This document shows, one piece after another, positions 1 to 8,210 of a stretch of DNA of 49,379 nt. The notes below the pieces were generated by a model. The model did not search any database. It was not told the DNA's origin and was given only the letters and a program-made list of their open reading frames with translations. Origin of the DNA: Pseudomonas sp. TH10 (GTDB lineage: Bacteria > Pseudomonadota > Gammaproteobacteria > Pseudomonadales > Pseudomonadaceae); the NCBI RefSeq assembly GCF_016651255.1, contig NZ_JAEKEG010000058.1, positions 1 through 49,379 on the forward strand. Direction: 5' to 3'. Each line of letters opens with the position of its first letter. Position 1 is the stretch's first letter. The translations under genes were made by a program, and so were the position numbers.

Positions 1-1
1 G

Positions 2-568
2 GTACTGCGCAGTGCTCAGCGCCGGGTGGTGATCGCCAACGCCTATTTTTTCCCGGGCTATCGCCTGCTGCGCGAGATCCGCAATGCGGCCCGCCGGGGC
101 GTGGAGGTCAAACTGATCCTGCAAGGCCAGCCGGACATGCTGGTGGCCAAACTCGCTGCACGCATGACCTACGACTACCTGCTCAAGGCCGGCGTGCAGA
201 TCCACGAATACTGTCAGCGCCCGTTGCACGGCAAAGTCGCGCTGGTGGACGAAGAATGGAGCACCGTCGGTTCAAGCAATCTCGACCCGTTGAGCCTGTC
301 GCTGAACCTGGAGGCCAACGTGCTGATCCGCGATCGCGCCTTCAATCAGCAATTGTTCGAGCGCCTCGAAGAACTCAGCCAAAACCACTGCAAAGCCATG
401 GACGCCAGTCAATCACCGCGCGGGCGCATCTGGCACATGACCGTGGGCTTTCTGGTGTTCCACTTTCTGCGGCATTTCCCGGCAATGGCCGGTTGGCTGC
501 CGGCGCACAAACCGCGCCTGAAATTGTTTACCCATTCAACCGGGAGTGATCGCCATGAGCAGCGCTGA
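2..568 (+). CDS. clsB: Cardiolipin synthase ClsB, C-terminal part (truncated by window edge)
   Basis: Only the last 188 or so codons are in the window; the reading frame is open from base 2 and the true start lies to the left. A second phospholipase D (HKD) motif is visible: HGKVALVD followed by GSSN and LDPLSL, which supplies the catalytic His/Lys/Asp of the PLD fold. The family (ClsA/ClsB) joins phosphatidyl groups to make cardiolipin at the inner membrane. The ClsB type is favoured because the next gene overlaps it and is a YbhN-like protein, the same pairing as ybhO-ybhN in E. coli. No transmembrane segment is visible in this part. The PLD assignment is firm; ClsB rather than ClsA rests mainly on context. 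Confidence 0.85.
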   Translation, partial: VLRSAQRRVVIANAYFFPGYRLLREIRNAARRGVEVKLILQGQPDMLVAKLAARMTYDYLLKAGVQIHEYCQRPLHGKVALVDEEWSTVGSSNLDPLSLSLNLEANVLIRDRAFNQQLFERLEELSQNHCKAMDASQSPRGRIWHMTVGFLVFHFLRHFPAMAGWLPAHKPRLKLFTHSTGSDRHEQR

Positions 569-1544
569 AACACAGTCGGCGCCGCACGCCGAGAGCCCGG
601 GAAAATCCCGCTGGAGTCGCTGGAAACGGCCACTGACGATGCTGTTTTTCCTGGCGCTGATCGTGCTGTTCACGATGCTCGCCCGCCGCATCGAATGGAA
701 TGAAGTGTTCGACACCCTGGCGGACTTCAAGGTACGCACCTTGATCATCGCTGCAGGGCTGACGCTGGTGAGCTTTCTGGTATACGCCTGTTTCGACCTG
801 ATTGGTCGCACCTACATACGCCAGGATCTGACCTGGAAACAGATCCTTCCGGTGGGCATCATCAGCTATGCATTCAACCTGAACCTGAGCGCCTGGGTCG
901 GCGGCATCGCCATGCGTTATCGACTGTATTCACGGCTCGGCGTGAGCAAAGGCAACATCGCCAAAATCCTTGGGTTGAGCCTGGCAACCAACTGGTTCGG
1001 CTACATGACCATTGCCGGAGTGGTGTTCAGCAGCGGACTGGTGAGCATGCCGCCGGGCTGGAAGATCAGCACCACGGCGTTACAAGGTATTGGTGTGCTG
1101 TTGCTGCTGATCAGCGCCGGATATCTGGCGGCGTGCCAGTTCTCCAGGCGCCGTGAATGGTCGATCCGTGGCGTGGAAATCAACTTGCCGTCGCTGCGCA
1201 TGGCGGTGTTACAGCTGTTGCTGGGCGCATTGAACTGGTCGCTGATGGCGGCGGTGATATTCACGTTGTTGCCGAGCAAACTCGACTATCCGTTGGTGCT
1301 AGGGGTGTTGTTGATCAGTGCGATTGCCGGGGTCATCACGCACATTCCGGCAGGGCTTGGTGTGCTCGAAGCCGTGTTCGTCGCGCTGCTGCAACATGAG
1401 GCATCGCGAGGCGGTCTGGTGGCCGGGTTGCTGGCGTATCGAGCGATTTATTTCCTGCTGCCGTTGTTGATTACGTTGGTGATGTATCTGCTGGTGGAGG
1501 CGAAGGCCAAGTCGTTGCGGATCGAGAAGAAACCGAGGCATTAA
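555..1544 (+). CDS. ybhN: YbhN/UPF0104-family multi-pass membrane protein
   Basis: A 329-residue integral membrane protein of the lysylphosphatidylglycerol synthase-type transmembrane family (YbhN/UPF0104). The N-terminus is short, basic and cytoplasmic (KSRWSRWKRP). A first membrane helix spans about residues 27-43, and several more hydrophobic helices run to the C-terminus. The conserved glycine-rich stretch HIPAGLGVLEAVF is typical of the family. The ATG at 555 is chosen over an in-frame GTG at 546 because GGGAG lies just upstream. It overlaps the end of clsB by 14 bases, so the two are probably translationally coupled. The adjacency to a cardiolipin synthase suggests a role in envelope lipid handling, but no reaction can be assigned from the sequence. 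Confidence 0.8.
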   Translation: MSSAETQSAPHAESPGKSRWSRWKRPLTMLFFLALIVLFTMLARRIEWNEVFDTLADFKVRTLIIAAGLTLVSFLVYACFDLIGRTYIRQDLTWKQILPVGIISYAFNLNLSAWVGGIAMRYRLYSRLGVSKGNIAKILGLSLATNWFGYMTIAGVVFSSGLVSMPPGWKISTTALQGIGVLLLLISAGYLAACQFSRRREWSIRGVEINLPSLRMAVLQLLLGALNWSLMAAVIFTLLPSKLDYPLVLGVLLISAIAGVITHIPAGLGVLEAVFVALLQHEASRGGLVAGLLAYRAIYFLLPLLITLVMYLLVEAKAKSLRIEKKPRH

Positions 1545-1630
1545 GATCAAGAGATCGCAGCCTGCGGCAGCTCCTACAGTTGGAATGTATGCTCTCTGTA
1601 GGAGCTGCCGCAGGCTGCGATCTTTTGATC
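1545..1630. repeat. REPIN-like inverted REP pair
   Basis: Two 33-base arms (1545-1577 and 1598-1630) are inverted copies differing at one position, separated by a 20-base spacer. The core GTAGGAGCTGCCGCAGGC matches the REP sequence abundant in fluorescent pseudomonads. It fills the whole gap between the convergent ends of the ybhN-like gene and the hydrolase gene, the usual place for REPINs. REP doublets are mobilised by RAYT transposases; none is encoded here. It could also act as a transcription end or mRNA stabiliser for both genes. Confidence 0.85.
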
Positions 1631-1631
1631 T

Positions 1632-2387
1632 TCAAGACTGAATAATGCTCAACCGCTCACCCACAACCATCTCGGTAATCCAGTCCACCAGAATCGACGT
1701 ATAGGCCTGCTGCGAAACCGGTTCACTCAACGCGTGATCGGCGCCGTCGATAATCCGGTGCGTCAGGGAATGCGTCTGCTGGCACGCAGCGCGGTAACTC
1801 ATGATCGCCGCGTGGGGCACATAGTCATCGGTTTCCGATTCGACCAGCAGAACATCCCCGGTGAATTGCGAACACGCATGCAGCGCGCGATTGCTGTCGG
1901 CGCGCACCAGCGTGCTTCGGTAATCACGCAAGTCCGCCTTGTCCAGATCACGTTTGGGGGTGTGCCATTGTTCGTCGCGATACAGCGCCGGTACCCGCAG
2001 CGCCAGCCAGCGTACCGGGCGTAAAGAGGTGAGGATCGAAGCCAGATATCCGCCGTAACTGGTACCGACTACGGCAATCGCCGAGGTGTCCAGCGCCGGA
2101 TGCGAGAGCAGGCGATCGTAGGCCGCCAGCAGATCGCGCAGATTGTCCTCGCGGGTCACCCGGGTCAAGGGAATGCCTGTGCCGCCAGTGTGCCCGCGCA
2201 AGTCGAAGGTCAGACACACGCACCCGAGACCGGCAATGCCTTTGGCCCGTTCAAGATCACGCTCCTGACTGCCGCCCCAACCGTGGACGAACAACACCCC
2301 CGGCACTTTCGATTTGGGACTGAGAAATGTCCCGCTCATCTGCTCATCATCAATGTCGATTTGAATGCTTTCGCTTCTAGCCGTCAT
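1632..2387 (-). CDS. Alpha/beta hydrolase (dienelactone hydrolase / acylaminoacyl-peptidase-like)
   Basis: A 251-residue soluble alpha/beta hydrolase with no signal peptide. FVHGWGGS (about residues 33-40) forms the oxyanion-hole region. GTSYGG places the nucleophile at Ser110, the acid is likely Asp187 or Asp188 (ESETDDYVPH), and the base is His218 (DGADHAL). The complete triad suggests an active esterase or peptidase of unknown substrate. The start codon lies inside the end of the DUF3182 gene (11-base overlap), so the two are almost certainly co-transcribed and coupled. The family call is firm; substrate cannot be read from the sequence. Confidence 0.85.
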   Translation of the reverse strand: MTARSESIQIDIDDEQMSGTFLSPKSKVPGVLFVHGWGGSQERDLERAKGIAGLGCVCLTFDLRGHTGGTGIPLTRVTREDNLRDLLAAYDRLLSHPALDTSAIAVVGTSYGGYLASILTSLRPVRWLALRVPALYRDEQWHTPKRDLDKADLRDYRSTLVRADSNRALHACSQFTGDVLLVESETDDYVPHAAIMSYRAACQQTHSLTHRIIDGADHALSEPVSQQAYTSILVDWITEMVVGERLSIIQS

Positions 2388-3486
2388 AAGATTTGACCGT
2401 TACGTATTTGAGAAGAAATTCGCTGTTCTCGGCCGGGCCGCGGTACACCTCGATGGCATCCGCCGGCAGTGGCTGATCAACGTAGGTTTCCACCGACGAC
2501 ACGCGTATCGCGCGCATCCCCGGATCGTTGACGAAGGACTGCAGGCCCGCCACTTCGGCGCTGCTGGCGCCGCCCATGCGCCAGGATTGTTCGAGCACAC
2601 CGCTGCGCACCTGCCCTTCTCTGTCCAGGCCTTGGGCGATATCGTAATTGCGCCGCGAAGCGTAGAAACCGGGGTAGGCCTCGTCGGCGGCGCTATCGAA
2701 CACCTGGGCCTGGCGAATCGCCAGCCGCACATCTTCTGCCAACGGCAACTCGAGCAGGTCTTCGTAGTATCCCCGGACGACCAGCAGGTTTGAACCGCCG
2801 TAGACCTGCTCGCCGTGAGCATCCTCGGTCAGGTACTGATCACCGCAGTAGCTGAGCACCTGGTCGCCGATGAAGCTCTGGCCGACGCTGTGGGTGATGA
2901 CATTTTGCAGATCCTGCTCCAGCACCACACCCTCGCTGAACAAGGACTGGGCATCGGGTCTGGCGAGAATGGTGTCAAATTGCTGGAGGGTTTTGACGAC
3001 CTCCTGGCCACGACCGGCGCAGGCGTGCACCGGTTTTAACCGGATCGGGCCGCTTTGCAACAGATGCTCCGCTGCGGGACGGGCGTCTTCCAGGGAAAAG
3101 ACAGTCAGACCGTCCAGCACCACGTTACGCACCCGCTCGGAAAACAACGGTGACCAGCCTTCAGGCGCATAGGCATCGCGACTGAATAAACCATGGCTGA
3201 TGGCCTTGGTGCAGATGAAATCGTGGTCGACATAGCCGCCCCACAAATCCTCCGGTCCCCTCACCCCCAGTGCCCGAGCGGCCGCCACGCCTACCAGCGT
3301 CTGGGTTGGCAATAGATACAGCTCGCGACCGCCGTGTACGCTCGCGTCGTAACTGCCACCGAACTTGAGCCCGAGAATCTGCGCCAGCCAACGAGCCAGC
3401 GCGCGGTTGGTCTCCACCTCATGCTGAGGTGCCTGGGCCCGCACGGAGTGCGCGACGACCAGTTTCTTGCGGTTTGTTGGGGTCAT
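2377..3486 (-). CDS. DUF3182 family protein
   Basis: A 369-residue protein that I recognise as the DUF3182 family, common in Pseudomonas and of unknown function. No signal peptide or membrane helix is visible. A central segment (about residues 147-166) reads PIRLKPVHACAGRGQEVV. This lysine followed by a glycine-rich turn recalls the nucleotide-binding loop of ATP-grasp enzymes, but that is only a resemblance. The family is often near carbohydrate or envelope genes; here its end overlaps the start of an alpha/beta hydrolase by 11 bases, which points to a joint function. It is the first gene of this two-gene unit. No clear promoter was picked in the 129-base gap before the next gene. Confidence 0.75.
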   Translation of the reverse strand: MTPTNRKKLVVAHSVRAQAPQHEVETNRALARWLAQILGLKFGGSYDASVHGGRELYLLPTQTLVGVAAARALGVRGPEDLWGGYVDHDFICTKAISHGLFSRDAYAPEGWSPLFSERVRNVVLDGLTVFSLEDARPAAEHLLQSGPIRLKPVHACAGRGQEVVKTLQQFDTILARPDAQSLFSEGVVLEQDLQNVITHSVGQSFIGDQVLSYCGDQYLTEDAHGEQVYGGSNLLVVRGYYEDLLELPLAEDVRLAIRQAQVFDSAADEAYPGFYASRRNYDIAQGLDREGQVRSGVLEQSWRMGGASSAEVAGLQSFVNDPGMRAIRVSSVETYVDQPLPADAIEVYRGPAENSEFLLKYVTVKSYDG

Positions 3487-3615
3487 GCATCCCCCTTCAA
3501 TCTGCGCTTGGTGGATGTCGCAGGTCAGGGCTTCTGATCAAGCCTGGTGCCACCTGCTGGATGCCGCCAGTGAATCTTGCGGTTAATCACTCCGACATTC
3601 CCCCTGTTCGAGCGT

Positions 3616-4605
3616 TCAACTCTGGCCAGCGCCGACGCCGAAGCGACTGCGGTAATCACTCGGCGCCAGGCCGGTAATTTTCCTGAACGTGGACCGGAAC
3701 GCACTCGGGTCTTGATACCCCACCGTCCAGGCAATGTGATCGATCGTGCCGTTGGTGAATTCAAGCATTTCCCGCGCCTTGCCGACGCGCAGATGCTGGC
3801 AGTACTCGGTCGGTTTGAGCCCGGTAGCGGCACGAAAACGACGCAGGAAAGTGCGTTCTTCCAGGCCCGCGCGTTGCGCCATTACGCTCAGGGATACCTC
3901 GGTCGCGCCTGTGCTTTGCAGCCAATGCTGAACCTTGAGGATCGCCGCGTCGCCATGACTGAGAATAGGTGAGAAGTTGCTGCCGCACTCGCTGGCACTG
4001 TCGCTGTGTTCGATCACCAGAAACCGTGCAGTGCCGGTGGCGATGCTCGGCCCGAGCAGCCGATCGACCATGCGCAAACCGAGTTCCGACCACGCCATCA
4101 ATCCGGCAGTGGTGATCAGGTCGCCGTCATCGACGATGGGCGTATCGGCTTTCAGTTTGATCTGCGGATATTGCTCGGCGAAAGCCTTCGCCGACGTCCA
4201 GTGTGTGGTGGCACTGCGGCCATCGAGCAGACCACTTTCCGCCAACATCAGCGAACCGACGCAGACGCCGCCGAGCGTCGCACCACGGGCATGTTGATCA
4301 CGCAACCACTGCGCAAGGCAGGCCGGCATTTGCGCCGGACTGAAGCCGCCAATTGATGGCGGAATCAACACCGCGAGCAAATCGCCTTCGGAGCCCGGAA
4401 GACTGTCGTAAACCCGCGCGGGCGGCTGCTCACCGTCGACCTGCCAATGACTGACCCGCAACACCGGCAATTGCGCGGCCTGATGCTCAGCGGCAATCCG
4501 GTTGGCGACTCCGAACAGATCGGTCAAGCCATGCACTGCCGCCATTTGCGCACCGGGGTAAATCAACACGCCCAGTTCAGCCACAGCGGCCCTTTCTGCG
4601 CCCAT
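3616..4605 (-). CDS. GlxA-family transcriptional regulator (DJ-1/PfpI plus AraC HTH)
   Basis: A 329-residue two-domain regulator. Residues about 10-190 form a DJ-1/PfpI (class I amidotransferase-like) ligand domain beginning LGVLIYPGAQ, with the nucleophile elbow GVCVGS (Cys115). About 230-325 is an AraC/XylS DNA-binding domain with two helix-turn-helix units, ending GYQDPSAFRSTFRKITG. This is the GlxA/CdhR/ArgR layout known for regulators of amine and amino-acid catabolism. ATG 4605 is preferred over a longer frame to 4689 because AGGGGAA stands just upstream and the DJ-1 domain starts there. It is divergent from the isochorismatase-like gene, its likely target. The inducer is unknown. Confidence 0.85.
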   Translation of the reverse strand: MGAERAAVAELGVLIYPGAQMAAVHGLTDLFGVANRIAAEHQAAQLPVLRVSHWQVDGEQPPARVYDSLPGSEGDLLAVLIPPSIGGFSPAQMPACLAQWLRDQHARGATLGGVCVGSLMLAESGLLDGRSATTHWTSAKAFAEQYPQIKLKADTPIVDDGDLITTAGLMAWSELGLRMVDRLLGPSIATGTARFLVIEHSDSASECGSNFSPILSHGDAAILKVQHWLQSTGATEVSLSVMAQRAGLEERTFLRRFRAATGLKPTEYCQHLRVGKAREMLEFTNGTIDHIAWTVGYQDPSAFRSTFRKITGLAPSDYRSRFGVGAGQS

Positions 4606-4706
4606 TGTCAGTTTTCCCCTGTCTATTGTCGGTGCGGCCAATCCTCGGAATGCCTGCCACACCCGATACTCCATTGCACACCCAAACACTTCAAGAGGAA
4701 ACAGTC

Positions 4707-5261
4707 ATGGCCAAGCAAGCACTCATCGTAGTCGATATCCAAAACGACTACTTTCCCCAGGGCAAGTGGCCGCTGGTCGGCGCCGACGCTGCTGCCGACA
4801 ACGCCGTAAGACTGCTCAAGGCCTTTCGCGATGCCGGTGACTCGGTGGTGCATATTCGCCATGAGTTCACTTCCGACGAAGCGCCCTTCTTCACTCCAGG
4901 CTCCGACGGCGCGAAATTGCACCCCAAGGTTCTGAACCGCGCCGATGAACCGGTGGTGCTCAAGCACTTCGTCAACTCGTTCCGTGAAACCGAGCTGCAG
5001 TCGATCCTCGACGAGCAAGGTATCAGGGAACTGGTCGTGGTCGGCAGCATGAGCCACATGTGCATCGACGGCATTACCCGCGCCGCTGCCGACTTCGGCT
5101 ACACCGTCACCGTGATTCACGACGCTTGCGCCTCACGCGACCTGGAGTTCAATGGCGTGACAGTGCCAGCCGCCCAGGTTCACGCCGCGTTCATGTCGGC
5201 CTTGGGCTTTGCTTACGCCAGCGTGATCTCGACTGACGAATTCCTCGCAGCCAGCCGCTGA
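4707..5261 (+). CDS. Cysteine hydrolase, isochorismatase-like family
   Basis: A 184-residue soluble hydrolase. It begins ALIVVDIQNDYF with Asp10, carries Lys86 in VVLKHFVNSF and Cys119 in SMSHMCIDG, the Asp-Lys-Cys triad of the isochorismatase-like fold. The cis-peptide region before the Cys is also typical. Members hydrolyse amides such as nicotinamide, N-carbamoylsarcosine or isochorismate; this one is closest in feel to small YcaC/PncA-like hydrolases, but its substrate is not readable. The start at 4707 follows AAGAGGAA at good spacing. The gene is monocistronic, ends at a hairpin, and is divergent from a GlxA-type regulator over a 101-base gap. Confidence 0.85.
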   Translation: MAKQALIVVDIQNDYFPQGKWPLVGADAAADNAVRLLKAFRDAGDSVVHIRHEFTSDEAPFFTPGSDGAKLHPKVLNRADEPVVLKHFVNSFRETELQSILDEQGIRELVVVGSMSHMCIDGITRAAADFGYTVTVIHDACASRDLEFNGVTVPAAQVHAAFMSALGFAYASVISTDEFLAASR

Positions 5262-5268
5262 CCGTGAA

Positions 5269-5300
5269 AAGGGCCAGGCCGAATCCTCCGGCCGGCCCTT
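5269..5300 (+). terminator. Terminator-like hairpin after the isochorismatase-like gene
   Basis: Stem AAGGGCC/GGCCCTT plus inner GGCCG/CGGCC with one bulged A and a 7-base loop, starting 8 bases after the stop codon. The T-tract that follows is poor (TTGCTTTG), so termination strength is uncertain. Confidence 0.5.
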
Positions 5301-5394
5301 GCTTTGCCGGCTAAAACAGCCCGACGGGGGAGACTTACCGTTGAAATGCCGGATAATGGCGCCCATTCGTTTAGCCGTATTCTGGTAATCCCGC

Positions 5395-7598
5395 ATGGAA
5401 ATCAAGGTCAATTTTCTCGACAACCTTCGACTTGAAGCCAAGTTCGACGACTTCACGGTGATCGCCGATCAGCCCATTCGCTACAAGGGCGATGGCTCGG
5501 CACCGGGGCCGTTCGACTACTTTCTGGCGTCGTCGGCGTTGTGTGCGGCGTACTTTGTGAAGTTGTACTGCGACACGCGCAACATCCCCACGGAAAACAT
5601 TCGCCTTTCGCAGAACAACATCGTCGACCCGGAAAACCGCTACAACCAGATCTTCAAGATCCAGGTCGAGTTGCCAGCGGACATCTCCGACAAGGATCGC
5701 CAGGGCATTTTGCGTTCGATCGATCGCTGCACGGTGAAGAAGGTCGTGCAGACCGGCCCTGAGTTCATCATCGAAGAAGTCGAAAACCTCGATGCCGATG
5801 CTCAGGCTTTGTTGATGCCGGTTGCCGGTTCGGACGCTGGCACTTTCATTGCGGGCAAGGACCTGCCGCTGGAGCAGACCATCGCCAACATGTCGGGCAT
5901 TTTGGCCGACCTGGGGATGAAGATCGAAATCGCTTCGTGGCGCAACATCGTGCCCAACGTCTGGTCGCTGCACATCCGTGATGCGCATTCGCCCATGTGC
6001 TTCACCAACGGCAAGGGCGCGACCAAAGAAGGCGCACTGGCCTCGGCGCTGGGTGAGTTCATCGAGCGCCTGAACTGCAACTTTTTCTACAACGACCAGT
6101 TCTGGGGCGAAGAGATCGCCAATGCCGAGTTCGTGCATTACCCGAACGAGAAGTGGTTCAAACCGGGGCCAAAAGACGAACTGCCGAGCGAAATTCTCGA
6201 CGAGTACACCCTGAAGATTTACAACCGCGACGGCGAGTTGCGCGGCTCCCATCTGATCGATACCAACTCGGGCAATGAAGAACGGGGCATCTGCTCGCTG
6301 CCTTACGTGCGGCGTTCGGACGGTGAAGTGGTGTACTTCCCTTCCAACCTGATTGAGAACCTGTTCCTGAGCAACGGCATGAGCGCCGGCAACACCCTGG
6401 CCGAAGCCCAGGTGCAATGCCTGTCGGAGATCTTCGAGCGCGCGGTCAAACGCGAAATCATCGAAGGCGAATTTGCCTTGCCTGATGTGCCGGCCGACGT
6501 GCTGGCGAAGTACCCGGGTATCCTGGCCGGCATTCAGGCCCTGGAGGAGCAAGGGTTCCCCGTTTTGGTCAAGGATGCATCCCTGGGAGGTGAATTTCCG
6601 GTGATGTGCGTGACCCTGATGAACCCGCGCACTGGCGGCGTATTCGCCTCGTTCGGCGCACACCCGAGCCTGGAAGTGGCACTGGAGCGCAGCCTGACCG
6701 AGTTGTTGCAGGGCCGCAGTTTCGAAGGTTTGAACGACTTGCCGCAGCCGACTTTGAAGGGCACGCGGTCACCGAGCCGAACAACTTTGTCGAGCACTTC
6801 ATCGATTCCAGCGGTGTCGTGTCGTGGCGTTTCTTCAGCGCTGCAGCGGATTTCGAATTCGTCGAGTGGGACTTCTCCGGCCAAGGCGAAAACTCCAATG
6901 CCGAGGAAGCCGCCACCCTGTTCGGCATCCTCGAAGACATGGGCAAAGAAGTCTACATGGCGGTCTATGAGCACATCGGTGCCAAGGCCTGCCGGATTCT
7001 GGTGCCGGATTACTCGGAGATCTACCCGGTCGAAGATCTGATCTGGGACAACACCAACAAAGCCCTGCAATTTCGCGCCGACATCCTCAACCTGCATAAC
7101 CTCAGCAAGGTCGGCCTGCGCAACCTCGCCCAAGGCCTGGAAAAAAGCGAGCAGGACGATTACACCGAGATCACCACGCTGATCGGCATCGAATTCGATG
7201 ACAACACCGCTTGGGGTCAGTTGACGATCCTGGAGTTGAAGCTGCTGATTTATCTCGCCCTGCAGCAATATGAAGAGGCGAAAGAGGCCGTGGAAATGTT
7301 CCTGCAGTACAACGACAACACCGTTGAACGTGGCCTGTTCTATCAGGCAGTCAACGTCGTGCTGGAAATGAAGCTCGACGAAGACCTGGAACTGGAAGAC
7401 TACGAGGCTAATTTCCGCCGGATGTTTGGCGACGAGCGAACGGATGCGGCGATTGGTTCGGTGGACGGCAGCGTGCGCTTCCATGGCTTGACGCCGACCA
7501 GCATGAAGCTGGAGGGGCTGGACCGGCACCTGCGGCTGATCGACAGTTACAAGAAACTGCACTCGGCGCGAGCCAATGTGACTGCTCTGTCACGTTAA
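5395..7598 (+). pseudogene. ycaO: OsmC/YcaO-domain protein (YcaO), disrupted by a one-base deletion
   Basis: Restored to one frame this would be a 734-residue YcaO-family protein. It has an OsmC-like N-terminal domain (about residues 1-140) and an ATP-dependent YcaO cyclodehydratase-type core. Segments ALGEFIERLNCNF and LSEIFERAVKREI hold the conserved ATP/Mg acidic and arginine residues. E. coli YcaO is linked to beta-methylthiolation of ribosomal protein S12, whose gene is also in this window. The frame breaks at 6753-6755: codon ACT is followed by TT and then GAAGGGCACGCG, whereas the continuing protein (EGHAVTEPNNFVEHF) needs Phe there. One base is missing from a T run. As given, translation runs out of frame to a stop at 7041 (548 residues). 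Either a real inactivating mutation or a homopolymer sequencing error. Confidence 0.85.
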
Positions 7599-7621
7599 CC
7601 TTTTAACGGCGCCCACAAAAA

Positions 7622-7643
7622 AGCGAAGCCATATGGCTTCGCT
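7622..7643. terminator. Bidirectional terminator between ycaO and ssb
   Basis: A perfect 22-base palindrome (stem AGCGAAGCC, loop ATAT) flanked by A6 on the left and T7 on the right, so it can stop transcription from both sides. It lies between the convergent ends of ycaO and ssb. Confidence 0.9.
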
Positions 7644-7676
7644 TTTTTTATTTTGCGGTTCTGAACAAGCTGCGGA

Positions 7677-8201
7677 TCAGAACGGAATATCGTCATCGAA
7701 GCTATCGAAATCCGGAGCTGGTTGCGGTGCGGCCTGCTGTGGAGCCGGGGCCGAACGCTGTTGCGGAGCCGACTGCTGCGGACGCGGAGCCTGCTGGCGT
7801 GGTGCCGGAGCGGACTGCTGGTAGTTGTTGCCACCGCCTTGTTGGTCGCCCTGTTGTGGACGGCCGCCGAGCAGTTGCATGGTGCCTTGCATGTCGACCA
7901 CGATTTCGGTGGTGTAACGCTTGATACCGTCTTTTTCCCACTCGCGGGTCTGCAGTTTGCCTTCGATGTAGACCTGCGAACCTTTACGCAGGTATTCACC
8001 GGCGATCTCGGCCACCTTGCCGAACATCGACACACGGTGCCATTCGGTCTTCTCGACCTTCTGACCGGTTTGCTTGTCAGTCCATTGTTCGCTGGTTGCC
8101 AGACTCAGGTTGGTCACGGCGTTACCGTTAGGCAGGTAGCGAACTTCGGGATCCTGGCCGCAAGTGCCGACCAATATGACTTTGTTAACCCCACGGGCCA
8201 T
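7677..8201 (-). CDS. ssb: Single-stranded DNA-binding protein
   Basis: A 174-residue SSB. The N-terminal OB fold (about 1-112, beginning [12 protein letters not shown]) binds single-stranded DNA as a tetramer. It is followed by a long Gln/Pro/Gly-rich disordered linker and the acidic tip DDDIPF, the docking peptide for RecO, RecG, PriA, Exo I and other partners. Length and layout match the Pseudomonas protein. The start follows GGAGAACGTT. It lies 9 bases downstream of the MFS permease gene on the same strand, so it is probably read in part from that promoter. The ssb - MFS / uvrA cluster is conserved in pseudomonads; no SOS operator was recognised nearby. Confidence 0.97.
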   Translation of the reverse strand: MARGVNKVILVGTCGQDPEVRYLPNGNAVTNLSLATSEQWTDKQTGQKVEKTEWHRVSMFGKVAEIAGEYLRKGSQVYIEGKLQTREWEKDGIKRYTTEIVVDMQGTMQLLGGRPQQGDQQGGGNNYQQSAPAPRQQAPRPQQSAPQQRSAPAPQQAAPQPAPDFDSFDDDIPF

Positions 8202-8210
8202 AACGTTCTC

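Noticed and set aside
5371..6663. A 430-codon frame on the - strand opposite ycaO
   Set aside because: It has no recognisable domain and mirrors the conserved YcaO coding sequence.
6750..6760. Programmed frameshifting at ACTTTGA in ycaO
   Set aside because: The needed shift is -1, but the zero-frame codons ACT TTG do not allow good re-pairing, and there is no slippery heptamer or zero-frame UGA as in the prfB site.
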